Assembly (NCBI RefSeq): GCF_904848585.1
Contig: NZ_CAJHCR010000006.1
Location: forward strand, 278,333 to 342,332
Length of the DNA stretch: 64,000 bases
DNA from: Paraburkholderia kirstenboschensis
GTDB lineage: Bacteria; Pseudomonadota; Gammaproteobacteria; Burkholderiales; Burkholderiaceae
Direction: 5' to 3'
Under the pieces are notes generated by a model. The model had not been told where the DNA came from. It saw only the letters and a list, made by a program, of their open reading frames with translations, and ran no database searches. Every line of letters begins with the position of its first letter. The first letter of the stretch is position 1. The position numbers were made by a program, and so were the translations under genes. Of this stretch, positions 8,338-16,676 are shown piece after piece.

Positions 8338-10572
8338 TCAACCCGCGATACTGTCGTACCCGTAATAGCCGCCCTGATAACCCGAACCGAGGAATGCCCC
8401 TTCCTGCGGCACGTCAGTGAGCAATACGCCTCTGAGTCCGACGCCTCCATTACGAAGACGCTTGGCGGTCTCCGCAATTTCATTCACCGGATGACGGCCA
8501 TGGCGCACCACCAGCAGCGTCGTGCCCGCATGCTTGCCGATCAGCGTCGAGTCGGTCACTGCGAGAACCGGCGGCGTGTCGATGATCACCAGGTCGTAAC
8601 GCGCCTTCAGTTCTTCGAGCATCGACTCGAAGCGCGAACTCATCAGCAGTTCGGAAGGATGCGACGGCAGCGTGCCCTTCGCCAGCACGTCCAGACCCGG
8701 CAGCACGTCGCGCTGGATCATCGACGTCAGATCGCCGCCGCTCAGCACATCCGACAAACCCGGTTGATGCGCAATGCCGAAGTGCGAGTGCACGTCACCG
8801 CGCCGCATGTCGCCGTCGATAACCAGCACCCGTTTGTTCGCCGACGCCACCAGTGCCGCGAGATTCACCGACAGGAACGACTTGCCCGCGTCGGGCCGCG
8901 AACCCGTGATCATCACCACATTATTTGGAGCGTGGTCGAGTGAAAGCTGCAGCGAGGTGCGCAGATTACGCACGCCTTCGACGGCGATATCTTCCGGCGC
9001 CTGCTGGGCGAGAACATGCAAGCCGCGACGGCGCAACATGACATTTTCCTGCAACCGCAACTGCGTCTGGCTGCGCGGCACCACGGCGAACACCGGCACG
9101 CCCAGCACCGCTTCGAGCTCGTCGGGACGCTCCACGCCGCCGTACATCGCGCGCTTGAAGAAGGTCAGCATGATGCCGAGCACGAGGCCGCCGCCAAGCG
9201 CGATCAGGATTGCGATCACGCGCTTCGGACGCACCGGCTCATCCGGCGCCTCGGCGAAATCGACCACCCGCACGTTGCCGACCTGACCTGCCTTCGCCAC
9301 GCGCAGCTGCTGCGCGCTATTGAGCAGGTTCGTGTAAAGCTCGGTATCGACATGCACATCGCGCAACAGACGCAACGCGGTCTGCTCCGTGTCCGGCATC
9401 ACCGACACGCTGCGGTTCATATTGGTCTGCGCGCCTTGCAACGCCGCGATTTGCGCATCCAGCGAGGCGACCGCCGGGTGGTTCGCAGTAAAGCGCTGCG
9501 ACATCTCCGCACGTTGCGTTTGCAGGTCCAGCAGCTTGGTCTTGTTATCGACGATCTGCTGAAGCAGCAAGCGGCTCTCTTCGCCGAGATCCACCGTGCC
9601 GTGCGTATTGCGGAACTTGTTGTAGCGCTGTTCGGCGTCGTCCAGCTCCTTGCGCAAGCCCGGCAGTTGCTGATCGAGGAACGCGAGCATGTGCTCCGCT
9701 TCCGTCGAACGGCTCGCCACGTCCTGGCGCACGAATTCACGCGCCATGCTGTTGACGATCGCCGCGGTCAACGCGCTGTCGCCGCCTTCGAGACTCGCGC
9801 GGATCACGCCGGATTGCAGCGTGGTTTCTTGCACGACGAGCGCTTTTTGCAACCGATCAACCGTGCTCAACGTCGATGCCCGCGACAACTCGAACGGCGA
9901 GCCCGGCGCGCCGGTCAGCGCATCCACACGCAAGGAGATCGGACCGTCCGCCGTGTCGGTTTCCACCGTTTCGCCAACGTGGCCCGACAGAATTGCAATG
10001 CCGTTCTTGTCGCGCAGCACGTACGAACGGTCGTTGCCAGCGATGAGCGTGAACGTCGTGTCGTACATCTCCTTCGTTGTGTCGAACCGCGACACCGAGA
10101 TGCTTTCATTGCCCCACGCGTAGCCGGACAGATTGATGAACTGCGGCAGCTTGAAGCCCCACTGCCCGTTCACAAGCCCGGCAATCAGGCTGCCGATAAC
10201 CGGCATATAGCGCGGCGTAGCGGTGATGTCGAGGTGCAGCTTCTTGACGGTCTCCTCCGTCACGAGACGCGACTTCAGCAGCTCGATTTCGGCCGCGGTC
10301 GACGGCTTGGTATCGAACATCCCCGTGAGCGGCGGCAACGAGTCCTTGCCGTTCGCATTGGCATTCGCCGTCTTGTCCTCGACGTGGAACAACACATCCG
10401 CTCGATACGTAGGCGGAGCAAGGAAAGCGTACGCGCACCCCAGCGCGAGCGCTATCAGCGTCACCATTGCAATGGTGCGCCAGCCCCGCACGATAGTGCG
10501 GAGATAGTCCGACAGATGAAGCTCGTCCGGTCCGGACACGTCGGTGTAGCGGTTTTCGAAGTTGATTGCCAT
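8338..10572 (-). CDS. wzc: Wzc-type tyrosine autokinase / polysaccharide co-polymerase
   Basis: A 744-residue inner-membrane protein. A Wzz domain with a first membrane segment near residues 30-50 is followed by a long periplasmic coiled-coil region and a second membrane segment near residue 440. The cytoplasmic BY-kinase domain has Walker A GSRPDAGKSF, Walker A' VLVIDGDMRRG and Walker B LVIIDTPP. The C-terminus carries a tyrosine cluster (GYQGGYYGYDS), the usual autophosphorylation tail. It works with Wza and Wzy to set EPS chain length and export. The ATG at 10572 was preferred to the GTG three codons upstream. It lies 49 bp after wza. No Wzb phosphatase is found in this window. Confidence 0.95.
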   Translation of the reverse strand: MAINFENRYTDVSGPDELHLSDYLRTIVRGWRTIAMVTLIALALGCAYAFLAPPTYRADVLFHVEDKTANANANGKDSLPPLTGMFDTKPSTAAEIELLKSRLVTEETVKKLHLDITATPRYMPVIGSLIAGLVNGQWGFKLPQFINLSGYAWGNESISVSRFDTTKEMYDTTFTLIAGNDRSYVLRDKNGIAILSGHVGETVETDTADGPISLRVDALTGAPGSPFELSRASTLSTVDRLQKALVVQETTLQSGVIRASLEGGDSALTAAIVNSMAREFVRQDVASRSTEAEHMLAFLDQQLPGLRKELDDAEQRYNKFRNTHGTVDLGEESRLLLQQIVDNKTKLLDLQTQRAEMSQRFTANHPAVASLDAQIAALQGAQTNMNRSVSVMPDTEQTALRLLRDVHVDTELYTNLLNSAQQLRVAKAGQVGNVRVVDFAEAPDEPVRPKRVIAILIALGGGLVLGIMLTFFKRAMYGGVERPDELEAVLGVPVFAVVPRSQTQLRLQENVMLRRRGLHVLAQQAPEDIAVEGVRNLRTSLQLSLDHAPNNVVMITGSRPDAGKSFLSVNLAALVASANKRVLVIDGDMRRGDVHSHFGIAHQPGLSDVLSGGDLTSMIQRDVLPGLDVLAKGTLPSHPSELLMSSRFESMLEELKARYDLVIIDTPPVLAVTDSTLIGKHAGTTLLVVRHGRHPVNEIAETAKRLRNGGVGLRGVLLTDVPQEGAFLGSGYQGGYYGYDSIAG

Positions 10573-10621
10573 TTTGGTCACCCAGCGGAACCCGGCGGTT
10601 CTGATTTACGTTATAGGGTCG

Positions 10622-11761
10622 TTATTTTGCGAGCACGGCACCGGTCACAGCCGCATTGATTGCCGGCAGCAGCAGGTTCAACACACGGTTAAAGCGAACC
10701 AGTCCGCCCTGACCGACATACACCACGTCCTTCGGTTGCAGCTCGAACTGATTGGCGAGAATCATCGAGACCGGCGAGGTCGCGTCGAGGTGATAGACCT
10801 GCGGCGATTCGCTCGTCGAATTGCGGATCACGAACAGTTGCCGTGTGGCGGCTGTGTTCGAGTCGAAGCTGCCGCTATCCGAAATCGCCTGCGAAAGCGT
10901 CAGCGAACCGTTGCGCATCGGCGTGATGGTCGCAGGCTTGTTCACTTCGCCCATCACATAGACACCGCTGTCTTCGCGCGAGGCCACGCGCACAGCGTCG
11001 CCCGGTTGAAGGTAGATGTTCGACGGGTTGTGCCCGCGCTTGAGCAGTTCGTCCATGTTCAGCTGATACGTGACGCCATTGCGGATCAGCTCGACGCGGC
11101 TGCGATCGGCATTCGGACTAAAGCCGCCGCCCTGATTGATCGCGCTCGCGAGCGACATCGAAATGTCGTTGATCGACTGCGTGCCAGGCGTGCGCACTTC
11201 GCCGTCTATGTAGATCTGCGCAGCACGGAAAGACGCTACACGCACGGTCACTTCCGGCTTCTGATAGACCTTGCTCAGGCGGCTATACAGTTCCTTCTGG
11301 ATCGTGCTGACGTCCTTGCCGGCCACGTGCACCGTGCCTGCGTACGGGAATTGCACATCGCCTCTTTCGTCGATGAGAAAGCCCGACGTCGCATCCGTCG
11401 TCTTCCCGCTCGGCGCCGGTTGGCCCAGGGCCGCCGCGAGTTCGGGGTGATCCCACACGACGATTTGCAGTACGTCGCCGGGACCCACGCGATAGGGAGT
11501 CGGCTTGCCGAAAAGCGCCAGAGTCGCGGGCGGCAATGGGGCAGTGCTTTGCTCGGTGCGCATCTTGCGCACCAGCGACAGATTGATATCGGTAATCGGT
11601 ATCGTCTGTTGCTGCGCGGGTTCGGTGCTGAAATCGCCACCTGTTTCCTGAAGCATGGCCGGTGTGTCCATCCGCTGACCAGGCGCGGCGGCACAGCCCG
11701 CGAGCAATGCAGCGATGGCAAAAACCGTAAGACTTCCCGTGCGTGTACCAAGCGAGCTCAT
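10622..11761 (-). CDS. wza: Wza-type outer-membrane polysaccharide export lipoprotein
   Basis: A 379-residue lipoprotein. The signal ends in a lipobox LLAG|C, with Cys23 as the lipid site. The Poly_export domain (YRVGPGDVLQIVVWDHPEL) is followed by two SLBB-type domains (around VYVMGEVNKPATI and the IDGEVRTPGTQSI region). It forms the outer-membrane channel for EPS with Wzc. The ATG at 11761 has AAGGAGG at 7-bp spacing; the longer open frame upstream is not used. Same strand and spacing as wcaJ and wzc support one operon. Confidence 0.95.
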   Translation of the reverse strand: MSSLGTRTGSLTVFAIAALLAGCAAAPGQRMDTPAMLQETGGDFSTEPAQQQTIPITDINLSLVRKMRTEQSTAPLPPATLALFGKPTPYRVGPGDVLQIVVWDHPELAAALGQPAPSGKTTDATSGFLIDERGDVQFPYAGTVHVAGKDVSTIQKELYSRLSKVYQKPEVTVRVASFRAAQIYIDGEVRTPGTQSINDISMSLASAINQGGGFSPNADRSRVELIRNGVTYQLNMDELLKRGHNPSNIYLQPGDAVRVASREDSGVYVMGEVNKPATITPMRNGSLTLSQAISDSGSFDSNTAATRQLFVIRNSTSESPQVYHLDATSPVSMILANQFELQPKDVVYVGQGGLVRFNRVLNLLLPAINAAVTGAVLAK

Positions 11762-11829
11762 AACATTTCCTCCTTGCGCGAGAGCGGTGGTCCTCAGATG
11801 AGGCGACGCCCCGCGTGCTTTGTTAACAA

Positions 11830-13215
11830 CTAGTAAGCGTTTCGATGCACCAGTCCGGCGACAATCGTCGCGCCGATGATCCGCATGTCGAGTGCGAACG
11901 ACCAATGCCCCAGGTAGTAGAGGTCATGTTCGACGCGACGTTCCATCTTTTCGATGCGGTCGGTCTCGCCACGAAAGCCGTTGATTTGCGCCCAACCTGT
12001 AATACCCGGCTTGATCCGATAGCGATTGATGTAGCCCGCGACCACTTTCTGATAGAGGTCGTCGTGCTCGAGCGCATGAGGACGCGGTCCCACGACCGAC
12101 ATGTCACCACGCAAAACGTTAAAAAACTGCGGCAGTTCGTCGAGGCTCGTGCGGCGCAGAAACGCACCAACCTTCGTCACGCGCGGATCGTCGCGCGTGG
12201 CCTGTTTGACGGTGCCTTTTTCCTCGGTGTGCAGGCGCATCGAACGGAACTTGTAGATGGTGAATACACGTCCGTCCGCACCCTTGCGCTTCTGCCTGAA
12301 AAACACCGGCCCACGCGACGAAAGCTTCACCGCAACGGCAATAGCAAGCAGAACCGGAGCGAGACAAAGGAGCGCGGTGGCCGCGAACAGGCGGTCGAAG
12401 ATCTCCTTCTTCAGCATCGAGTTCGCCGACAGAGGCGACGCAACCAAGTTGATTGCCGGCACGCCGAGAACGTCGATCACGCCGCTGCCCTCAAAGAGCG
12501 CCAGGCTGCGCACGTCGGGCATGAAACGGATGTTCACCAGATCGTCGCGAAACTCGCCGACGAGCGAACAGATCAGCGGCTCTTCGGAGAGCGACAACAT
12601 CAGCCACAACTCGTGAACGTCGTTCGTGCGGATGTATTCAGCGAGCGCATCCACACTGTCGAACACCGTCACACGCGTACTCGTCAACGGCGACTTCTCC
12701 GGGCTCGTGTTGTAGACCGCCGTCGCGCGAAAGCCCGTGGTGGGTGCGGATTCGATACGGCGAATGATCGCGTCGCATTGCGAGCCGCTTCCTACTATCG
12801 CCACCTGATGCAGATTCATGCCCGCACTGCGTGCTCGCGCAAGCACCGCATGCGTGATGAGCCGGTACGAGATCAGCAAGCCGCCCGTGATGGCAGTCCA
12901 GTACGAGAACCACAAACGCGACACGAGGTCGATGCGATGCAACGAATACATGAGTACGAGCGCGCTGCCCTGCACGATCAGCCATGCGAGCGACACCTGA
13001 CCCGCGAGCATCAACTTGGAGCGGCCGCGCCACGATTCGTACACGCCGAACGCGGGAAAGATCGCCAGCGCGAAGGCAGCGGCAAACATCACCAGCGCCC
13101 AATAGAAACCGGATTGAGCGAGGTAATCGAAGCGAATCTGCGACGCTACCGCCGCACCCGCCAGCACCAACGCGACATCGAACATTCGCGCGAGTAAATC
13201 CTGAAACTTGCGCAT
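11830..13215 (-). CDS. wcaJ: Undecaprenyl-phosphate glucose phosphotransferase (WcaJ-type)
   Basis: A 461-residue polyisoprenyl-phosphate hexose-1-phosphate transferase. Four N-terminal membrane segments and a Rossmann-like CoA-binding region (AIVGSGSQCDAIIRR) are followed by the C-terminal catalytic PGT domain with KRKGADGRVFTIYKFRSM, TSLDELPQFFNVLRGDMS, VGPRPH and KPGITGWAQINGFRG. It starts the repeat unit by moving glucose-1-P from UDP-glucose onto undecaprenyl phosphate. GAGG stands 8 bp before the ATG. It lies between manC and wza. Confidence 0.95.
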   Translation of the reverse strand: MRKFQDLLARMFDVALVLAGAAVASQIRFDYLAQSGFYWALVMFAAAFALAIFPAFGVYESWRGRSKLMLAGQVSLAWLIVQGSALVLMYSLHRIDLVSRLWFSYWTAITGGLLISYRLITHAVLARARSAGMNLHQVAIVGSGSQCDAIIRRIESAPTTGFRATAVYNTSPEKSPLTSTRVTVFDSVDALAEYIRTNDVHELWLMLSLSEEPLICSLVGEFRDDLVNIRFMPDVRSLALFEGSGVIDVLGVPAINLVASPLSANSMLKKEIFDRLFAATALLCLAPVLLAIAVAVKLSSRGPVFFRQKRKGADGRVFTIYKFRSMRLHTEEKGTVKQATRDDPRVTKVGAFLRRTSLDELPQFFNVLRGDMSVVGPRPHALEHDDLYQKVVAGYINRYRIKPGITGWAQINGFRGETDRIEKMERRVEHDLYYLGHWSFALDMRIIGATIVAGLVHRNAY

Positions 13216-13267
13216 TTTGCTTACCTCGTACTGGCCGTTCCTGTCCGCAACCCGTCGGGCACGCTGC

Positions 13268-14815
13268 CTATGAGCAGCGGCCGTAGTTGTCGTTGAATCT
13301 CACGATGTCGTCTTCGCCCAGATAAGTACCCGACTGGATTTCGATGATTTCGAGCGGCACCTTGCCCGGGTTTTCAAGCCGGTGCCGCGTGCCGAGCGGG
13401 ATGTAAGTCGACTCGTTTTCGCTCAGCAGGAATTGCTCTTCGCCTCGCGTGACGAGCGCTGTGCCGCGCACCACGACCCAGTGTTCGGCGCGGTGGTGAT
13501 GCAGTTGGAGCGAAAGCTGCGCGCCGGGCGTCACGACGATGCGCTTCACCTGAAAGCGCTCGCCGTGGTCGATCGAATCGTAAAAGCCCCACGGGCGGTG
13601 CACCTTGCGATGCGCATCGGCTTCCGGTGCGTGCTGCGCCTTGATGCGCGCCACGAGACCCTTGACGTCCTGCACATGCGAGCGGTCCACCACGAGCACC
13701 GCGTCGGCGGTTTCGACGACCACCACATTCGTGGTGCCGACGCACGCAACAAGGCGTCCTTCGGAATGCGCGTAGCTAGACACCGCGCCCTCGAAAGTCA
13801 CTCGGCCACGCCCTGCGTTTCCGTTGGCGTCCTTTTCCATCGCGGCCCACACCGCGTCCCACGAACCGAGATCGGACCAGCCTGCTTCCAGCCTGACGAC
13901 CACGCCCGCCGGCGACGTGCCGTCTGCACGAGCGGGCTCTGCCGCATTCGCGTCCGGCGCTTCGGTCAGACGCTCCATCACCGCATAGTCGATCGAATCG
14001 GCCGGCGCGCTGAGGAACGCGTCGACGAGCGGCCGGAAATACGCGCCTTCGCTGCGCCCACCACTGAACGCGCGCTCGCACGCGGCGTGCATCTCGGGTT
14101 GCAGACGCGCGAGCGTATCGAGCCACACGCTCGCGCGCACGATGAAGATGCCGCTATTCCACCAATACGTTCCCGCGGCAACGTACTTCGCAGCGAGTTC
14201 CTCCGCGGGCTTCTCCACGAAGGCGTCGATCGCATGTCCACCGTCGGGCAGCGCGGCACCGATACGGATATAGCCGAAGCCAGTATCGGGCCGCGTGGGC
14301 GGCACGCCCAGCGTCGCGATCGCGCCTCGTTCCGCGTAAAGAGCCGCGCTTTCCAGCGCGGCCTGCAACGCACCGAGGTCAGCGATCGAATGATCGGCCG
14401 GCATCACCACGAGAATGCCGTCCTTACCGTCCGCGCACGCAAGTGATGCCGCGAGCGTAAGCGCGGGCGCCGTATCGCGACGCGCGGGCTCGACGATCAG
14501 GCGCGCCTCCACGCCGTTTTCGTGCAACTGTTCAGCAATCACGAAGCGGTGCTCTTCTCCGCATACGATGATGGGCGAAGCGTCGACCTGCCAGTTCGCC
14601 GGAAAACCGTTCATGCGCCGCGCGGTGGCTTGCAGCAGAGAATCCGAACCCACCACGTCGATGAGCTGCTTCGGATAGTTCTCGCGCGACACCGGCCACA
14701 GCCGTGTGCCCGATCCGCCCGCAAGGATGACGGGGACGATGCGCGTGCAACGCGCGCCGGTTGCCTCGCCACTCGCATTGGACGACTCGCCGTTTTCAGC
14801 TCCCTGAGTCAACAT
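13268..14815 (-). CDS. manC: Mannose-1-phosphate guanylyltransferase / mannose-6-phosphate isomerase
   Basis: A 515-residue bifunctional type II PMI/GMP. The N-terminal nucleotidyltransferase has ILAGGSGTRLWPVSRENYPK and the FVEKP motif. The C-terminal cupin PMI domain has RPWGFYDSI, the metal-binding region QLSLQLHHHRAEHW and a conserved end. It makes mannose-1-P and GDP-mannose, the precursor for gmd/fcl and for direct mannosylation. AAGGA lies 8 bp before the ATG. It is the first structural gene of the EPS operon, 87 bp after the GlxA-type regulator. Confidence 0.96.
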   Translation of the reverse strand: MLTQGAENGESSNASGEATGARCTRIVPVILAGGSGTRLWPVSRENYPKQLIDVVGSDSLLQATARRMNGFPANWQVDASPIIVCGEEHRFVIAEQLHENGVEARLIVEPARRDTAPALTLAASLACADGKDGILVVMPADHSIADLGALQAALESAALYAERGAIATLGVPPTRPDTGFGYIRIGAALPDGGHAIDAFVEKPAEELAAKYVAAGTYWWNSGIFIVRASVWLDTLARLQPEMHAACERAFSGGRSEGAYFRPLVDAFLSAPADSIDYAVMERLTEAPDANAAEPARADGTSPAGVVVRLEAGWSDLGSWDAVWAAMEKDANGNAGRGRVTFEGAVSSYAHSEGRLVACVGTTNVVVVETADAVLVVDRSHVQDVKGLVARIKAQHAPEADAHRKVHRPWGFYDSIDHGERFQVKRIVVTPGAQLSLQLHHHRAEHWVVVRGTALVTRGEEQFLLSENESTYIPLGTRHRLENPGKVPLEIIEIQSGTYLGEDDIVRFNDNYGRCS

Positions 14816-14902
14816 ATTCGTAATCCTTATGATTCTTCAATAACATCAAACCAGACGCCGGAGACCGCGTGTATCAGGCGACCCCAGCTCGCGCCTTAGA
14901 GG

Positions 14903-15886
14903 CTATTGGCCCACCATGCGGCGGCTTTGAATCCTGAACTCCGTGGGCGAAATTCTCATTCGCTTGCGAAATACCTTCGCGAGCCTGTCACCGTTGCCCA
15001 TACCGGTGCGGCGCGCAATTTTGTCGACCGGCAATTCGGACTCGGTCAACAGACTGCATGTCACCGCAAGACGCTCGTGCAGCAGAAAACTCGAAGGCGT
15101 AATGCCCATTTCCATCTTGAAGCGGCGCAGGAAGTTGCGCTCGCTCATCGCGGCGAACTGCGCAGCGTCTGCAATCGAAATCGACTGCTGACAGTTTTCC
15201 TGCAGCCAGCGGGCCGCCGCGCGAACCTTGTCACCCGGCGTGAGCGCGCCGTCTTCGCTCAGCAGCGGCCCGAGGTTCGAGCACGAATCGGCCAGCAGGC
15301 GCTCCGCCACGGTGCGCGCGGTCGCGGCGCCCAGATCGCGCTTGATCATCGCGAGCGCGCTTCGCATGGACTCGAGACGATCGCCTGCGTCGGCGGTCTG
15401 CTCGGTCTGGCGCGGCAGTGTCGACGGCTCGCGCGAGTCGCTGCCACCCATTGCGTCGGGCGTGTACGCCGCGTCGAGCAGTGCGCGTCCTTCCGCGATG
15501 GGCCGGATCATCCCCGTGTTGTGACGCACACGGCGCAACCAGGCGATCAGGCGTTCGTCCTTTGCAGCAGCCACGGCACCCTTGCCGCCGGCCACGTACA
15601 ACGCGTCGAAGCCGCCGTAATGTCTCGCGTCGAGTCCATCGGTCCACACTCGCAGAGCCGACGAGGACGTCACCATGCCGCCGTCTGCCGACAGGAAACA
15701 CACGTCGTAAGAGCAGCCGCCGGAGCCCGTGGACGCGAGATCGTTCGCCGCCTGAAACACTTCGGCTACGACGCCGGCGCCTTGCAGCGAGCAGTCGTTG
15801 AACATCAAAATCGCGATGCGACGCATCCCTTTGTTCGGTGCGTGCACCCAGCGCAGCATTGCTGACTCGAGACTCGCGCAGGTCAT
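14903..15886 (-). CDS. GlxA-family AraC-type transcriptional regulator (DJ-1/PfpI + HTH)
   Basis: A 327-residue regulator. The N-terminal DJ-1/PfpI-like domain (RRIAILMFNDCSLQGAGVV, about residues 20-180) is linked to a C-terminal AraC HTH pair (SISIADAAQFAAMSERNFLRR and a second helix with GDRLAKVFRKRMRISPTEF). Such proteins sense small molecules and control adjacent genes. The ATG at 15886 has GAGG at 6-bp spacing; a longer frame to 15931 lacks this. It reads in the same direction as manC, so it may lead the EPS operon or be read separately. A sigma-54-like site lies about 160 bp upstream. Confidence 0.88.
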   Translation of the reverse strand: MTCASLESAMLRWVHAPNKGMRRIAILMFNDCSLQGAGVVAEVFQAANDLASTGSGGCSYDVCFLSADGGMVTSSSALRVWTDGLDARHYGGFDALYVAGGKGAVAAAKDERLIAWLRRVRHNTGMIRPIAEGRALLDAAYTPDAMGGSDSREPSTLPRQTEQTADAGDRLESMRSALAMIKRDLGAATARTVAERLLADSCSNLGPLLSEDGALTPGDKVRAAARWLQENCQQSISIADAAQFAAMSERNFLRRFKMEMGITPSSFLLHERLAVTCSLLTESELPVDKIARRTGMGNGDRLAKVFRKRMRISPTEFRIQSRRMVGQ

Positions 15887-16045
15887 AGCTATCCTCACCA
15901 GAAAACGGCTTACTTCACCGTCAACGGCCACGGCGGGCCGACTCCGAGCAGTGCATCATAGCCACCCTAAATCAAGTATTTAGCCGCCATGACCGATAGT
16001 GTTGACATGTTGGCGCATTGACAGGGGTGGCTCGCCGGTGAATTT

Positions 16046-16062
16046 CGGCAATATTCTTGCCA
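16046..16062 (-). promoter_or_regulatory. Sigma-54-like -24/-12 element upstream of the EPS regulator/operon
   Basis: Read on the minus strand the site is TGGCAA-GAATA-TTGC. It differs from the sigma-54 consensus TGGCAC-N5-TTGC at one core position, with exact GG-to-GC spacing. Because it is palindromic (GGCAA-N5-TTGCC) the plus strand also fits, with two mismatches. A minus-strand transcript would start about 150 bp before the regulator ATG at 15886. This is a by-eye match; short motifs occur by chance and no enhancer-binding protein gene is in the window. Confidence 0.45.
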
Positions 16063-16436
16063 ACACCGAATTGCACCGAATTAATTGCCGATTCCGCATA
16101 TCATTGAATTGGCGTTGTGCGAATGTTAGTGCAAAGCAGGAGCGCATTTCGTTCGCCACCGCACACTGGATCACGACTCAAAAAAGGGCGGTTACAATCC
16201 AATCCGCGCGGCCCGGTCGCTGTTATAAAGCTGTTTTTGCCGATTTCTGCGGGACGCGCAGATGATTTCTCCTCCACGCCTGGGCTCGCCGCCGAACTTG
16301 CTGCGCAGCATTGCGCGTCCGATGGACAGCACTCACATCAATAGCGCAAAGAAGTGTCTAATATAGGCGCGTTACAGCGCACTTAAATTATTTAATTTGT
16401 TCTTATTGGGCGTCTTGAATATAAACATAGCGATTA

Positions 16437-16456
16437 ATGTTTCAGACGTGAAACAT
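16437..16456. promoter_or_regulatory. Perfect 8-bp inverted repeat, candidate operator
   Basis: ATGTTTCA, a 4-bp spacer GACG, then TGAAACAT: a perfect dyad. It lies in an AT-rich stretch of the 790-bp region between the EPS regulator and the glycoside hydrolase, 220 bp before the hydrolase ATG. The length and spacing suit a dimeric HTH regulator. The rest of the region (15887-16676) shows no convincing gene. It holds two TTGACA hexamers 16 bp apart (16002, 16018) and AT-rich tracts around 16380-16440. Confidence 0.5.
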
Positions 16457-16676
16457 GGAAATAACATTCGATAACGCGGCGGCGCAATCGACGGACCAGA
16501 AGCGAATGGCGCGAGGCCGGAGACCGGCGGAAACCGCCATAAAATTGCGGAATTGCACTATGCGGTTTCCGCAACGCGCGGCAACGGACACTACACCGAG
16601 GCGGCTCTGACCTGGTGGATTAGCAAATTGACGACGTTCGCGCGTCTACATACGCCGCGAACCGCACGGGGAACAT

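Noticed and set aside
9016..10659. Plus-strand open frame (547 codons) opposite wzc
   Set aside because: Antisense to wzc, with an Arg/His/Gln-rich translation lacking motifs.
11845..13197. Plus-strand open frame (450 codons) opposite wcaJ
   Set aside because: Antisense shadow of wcaJ; unnatural composition and no ribosome site.
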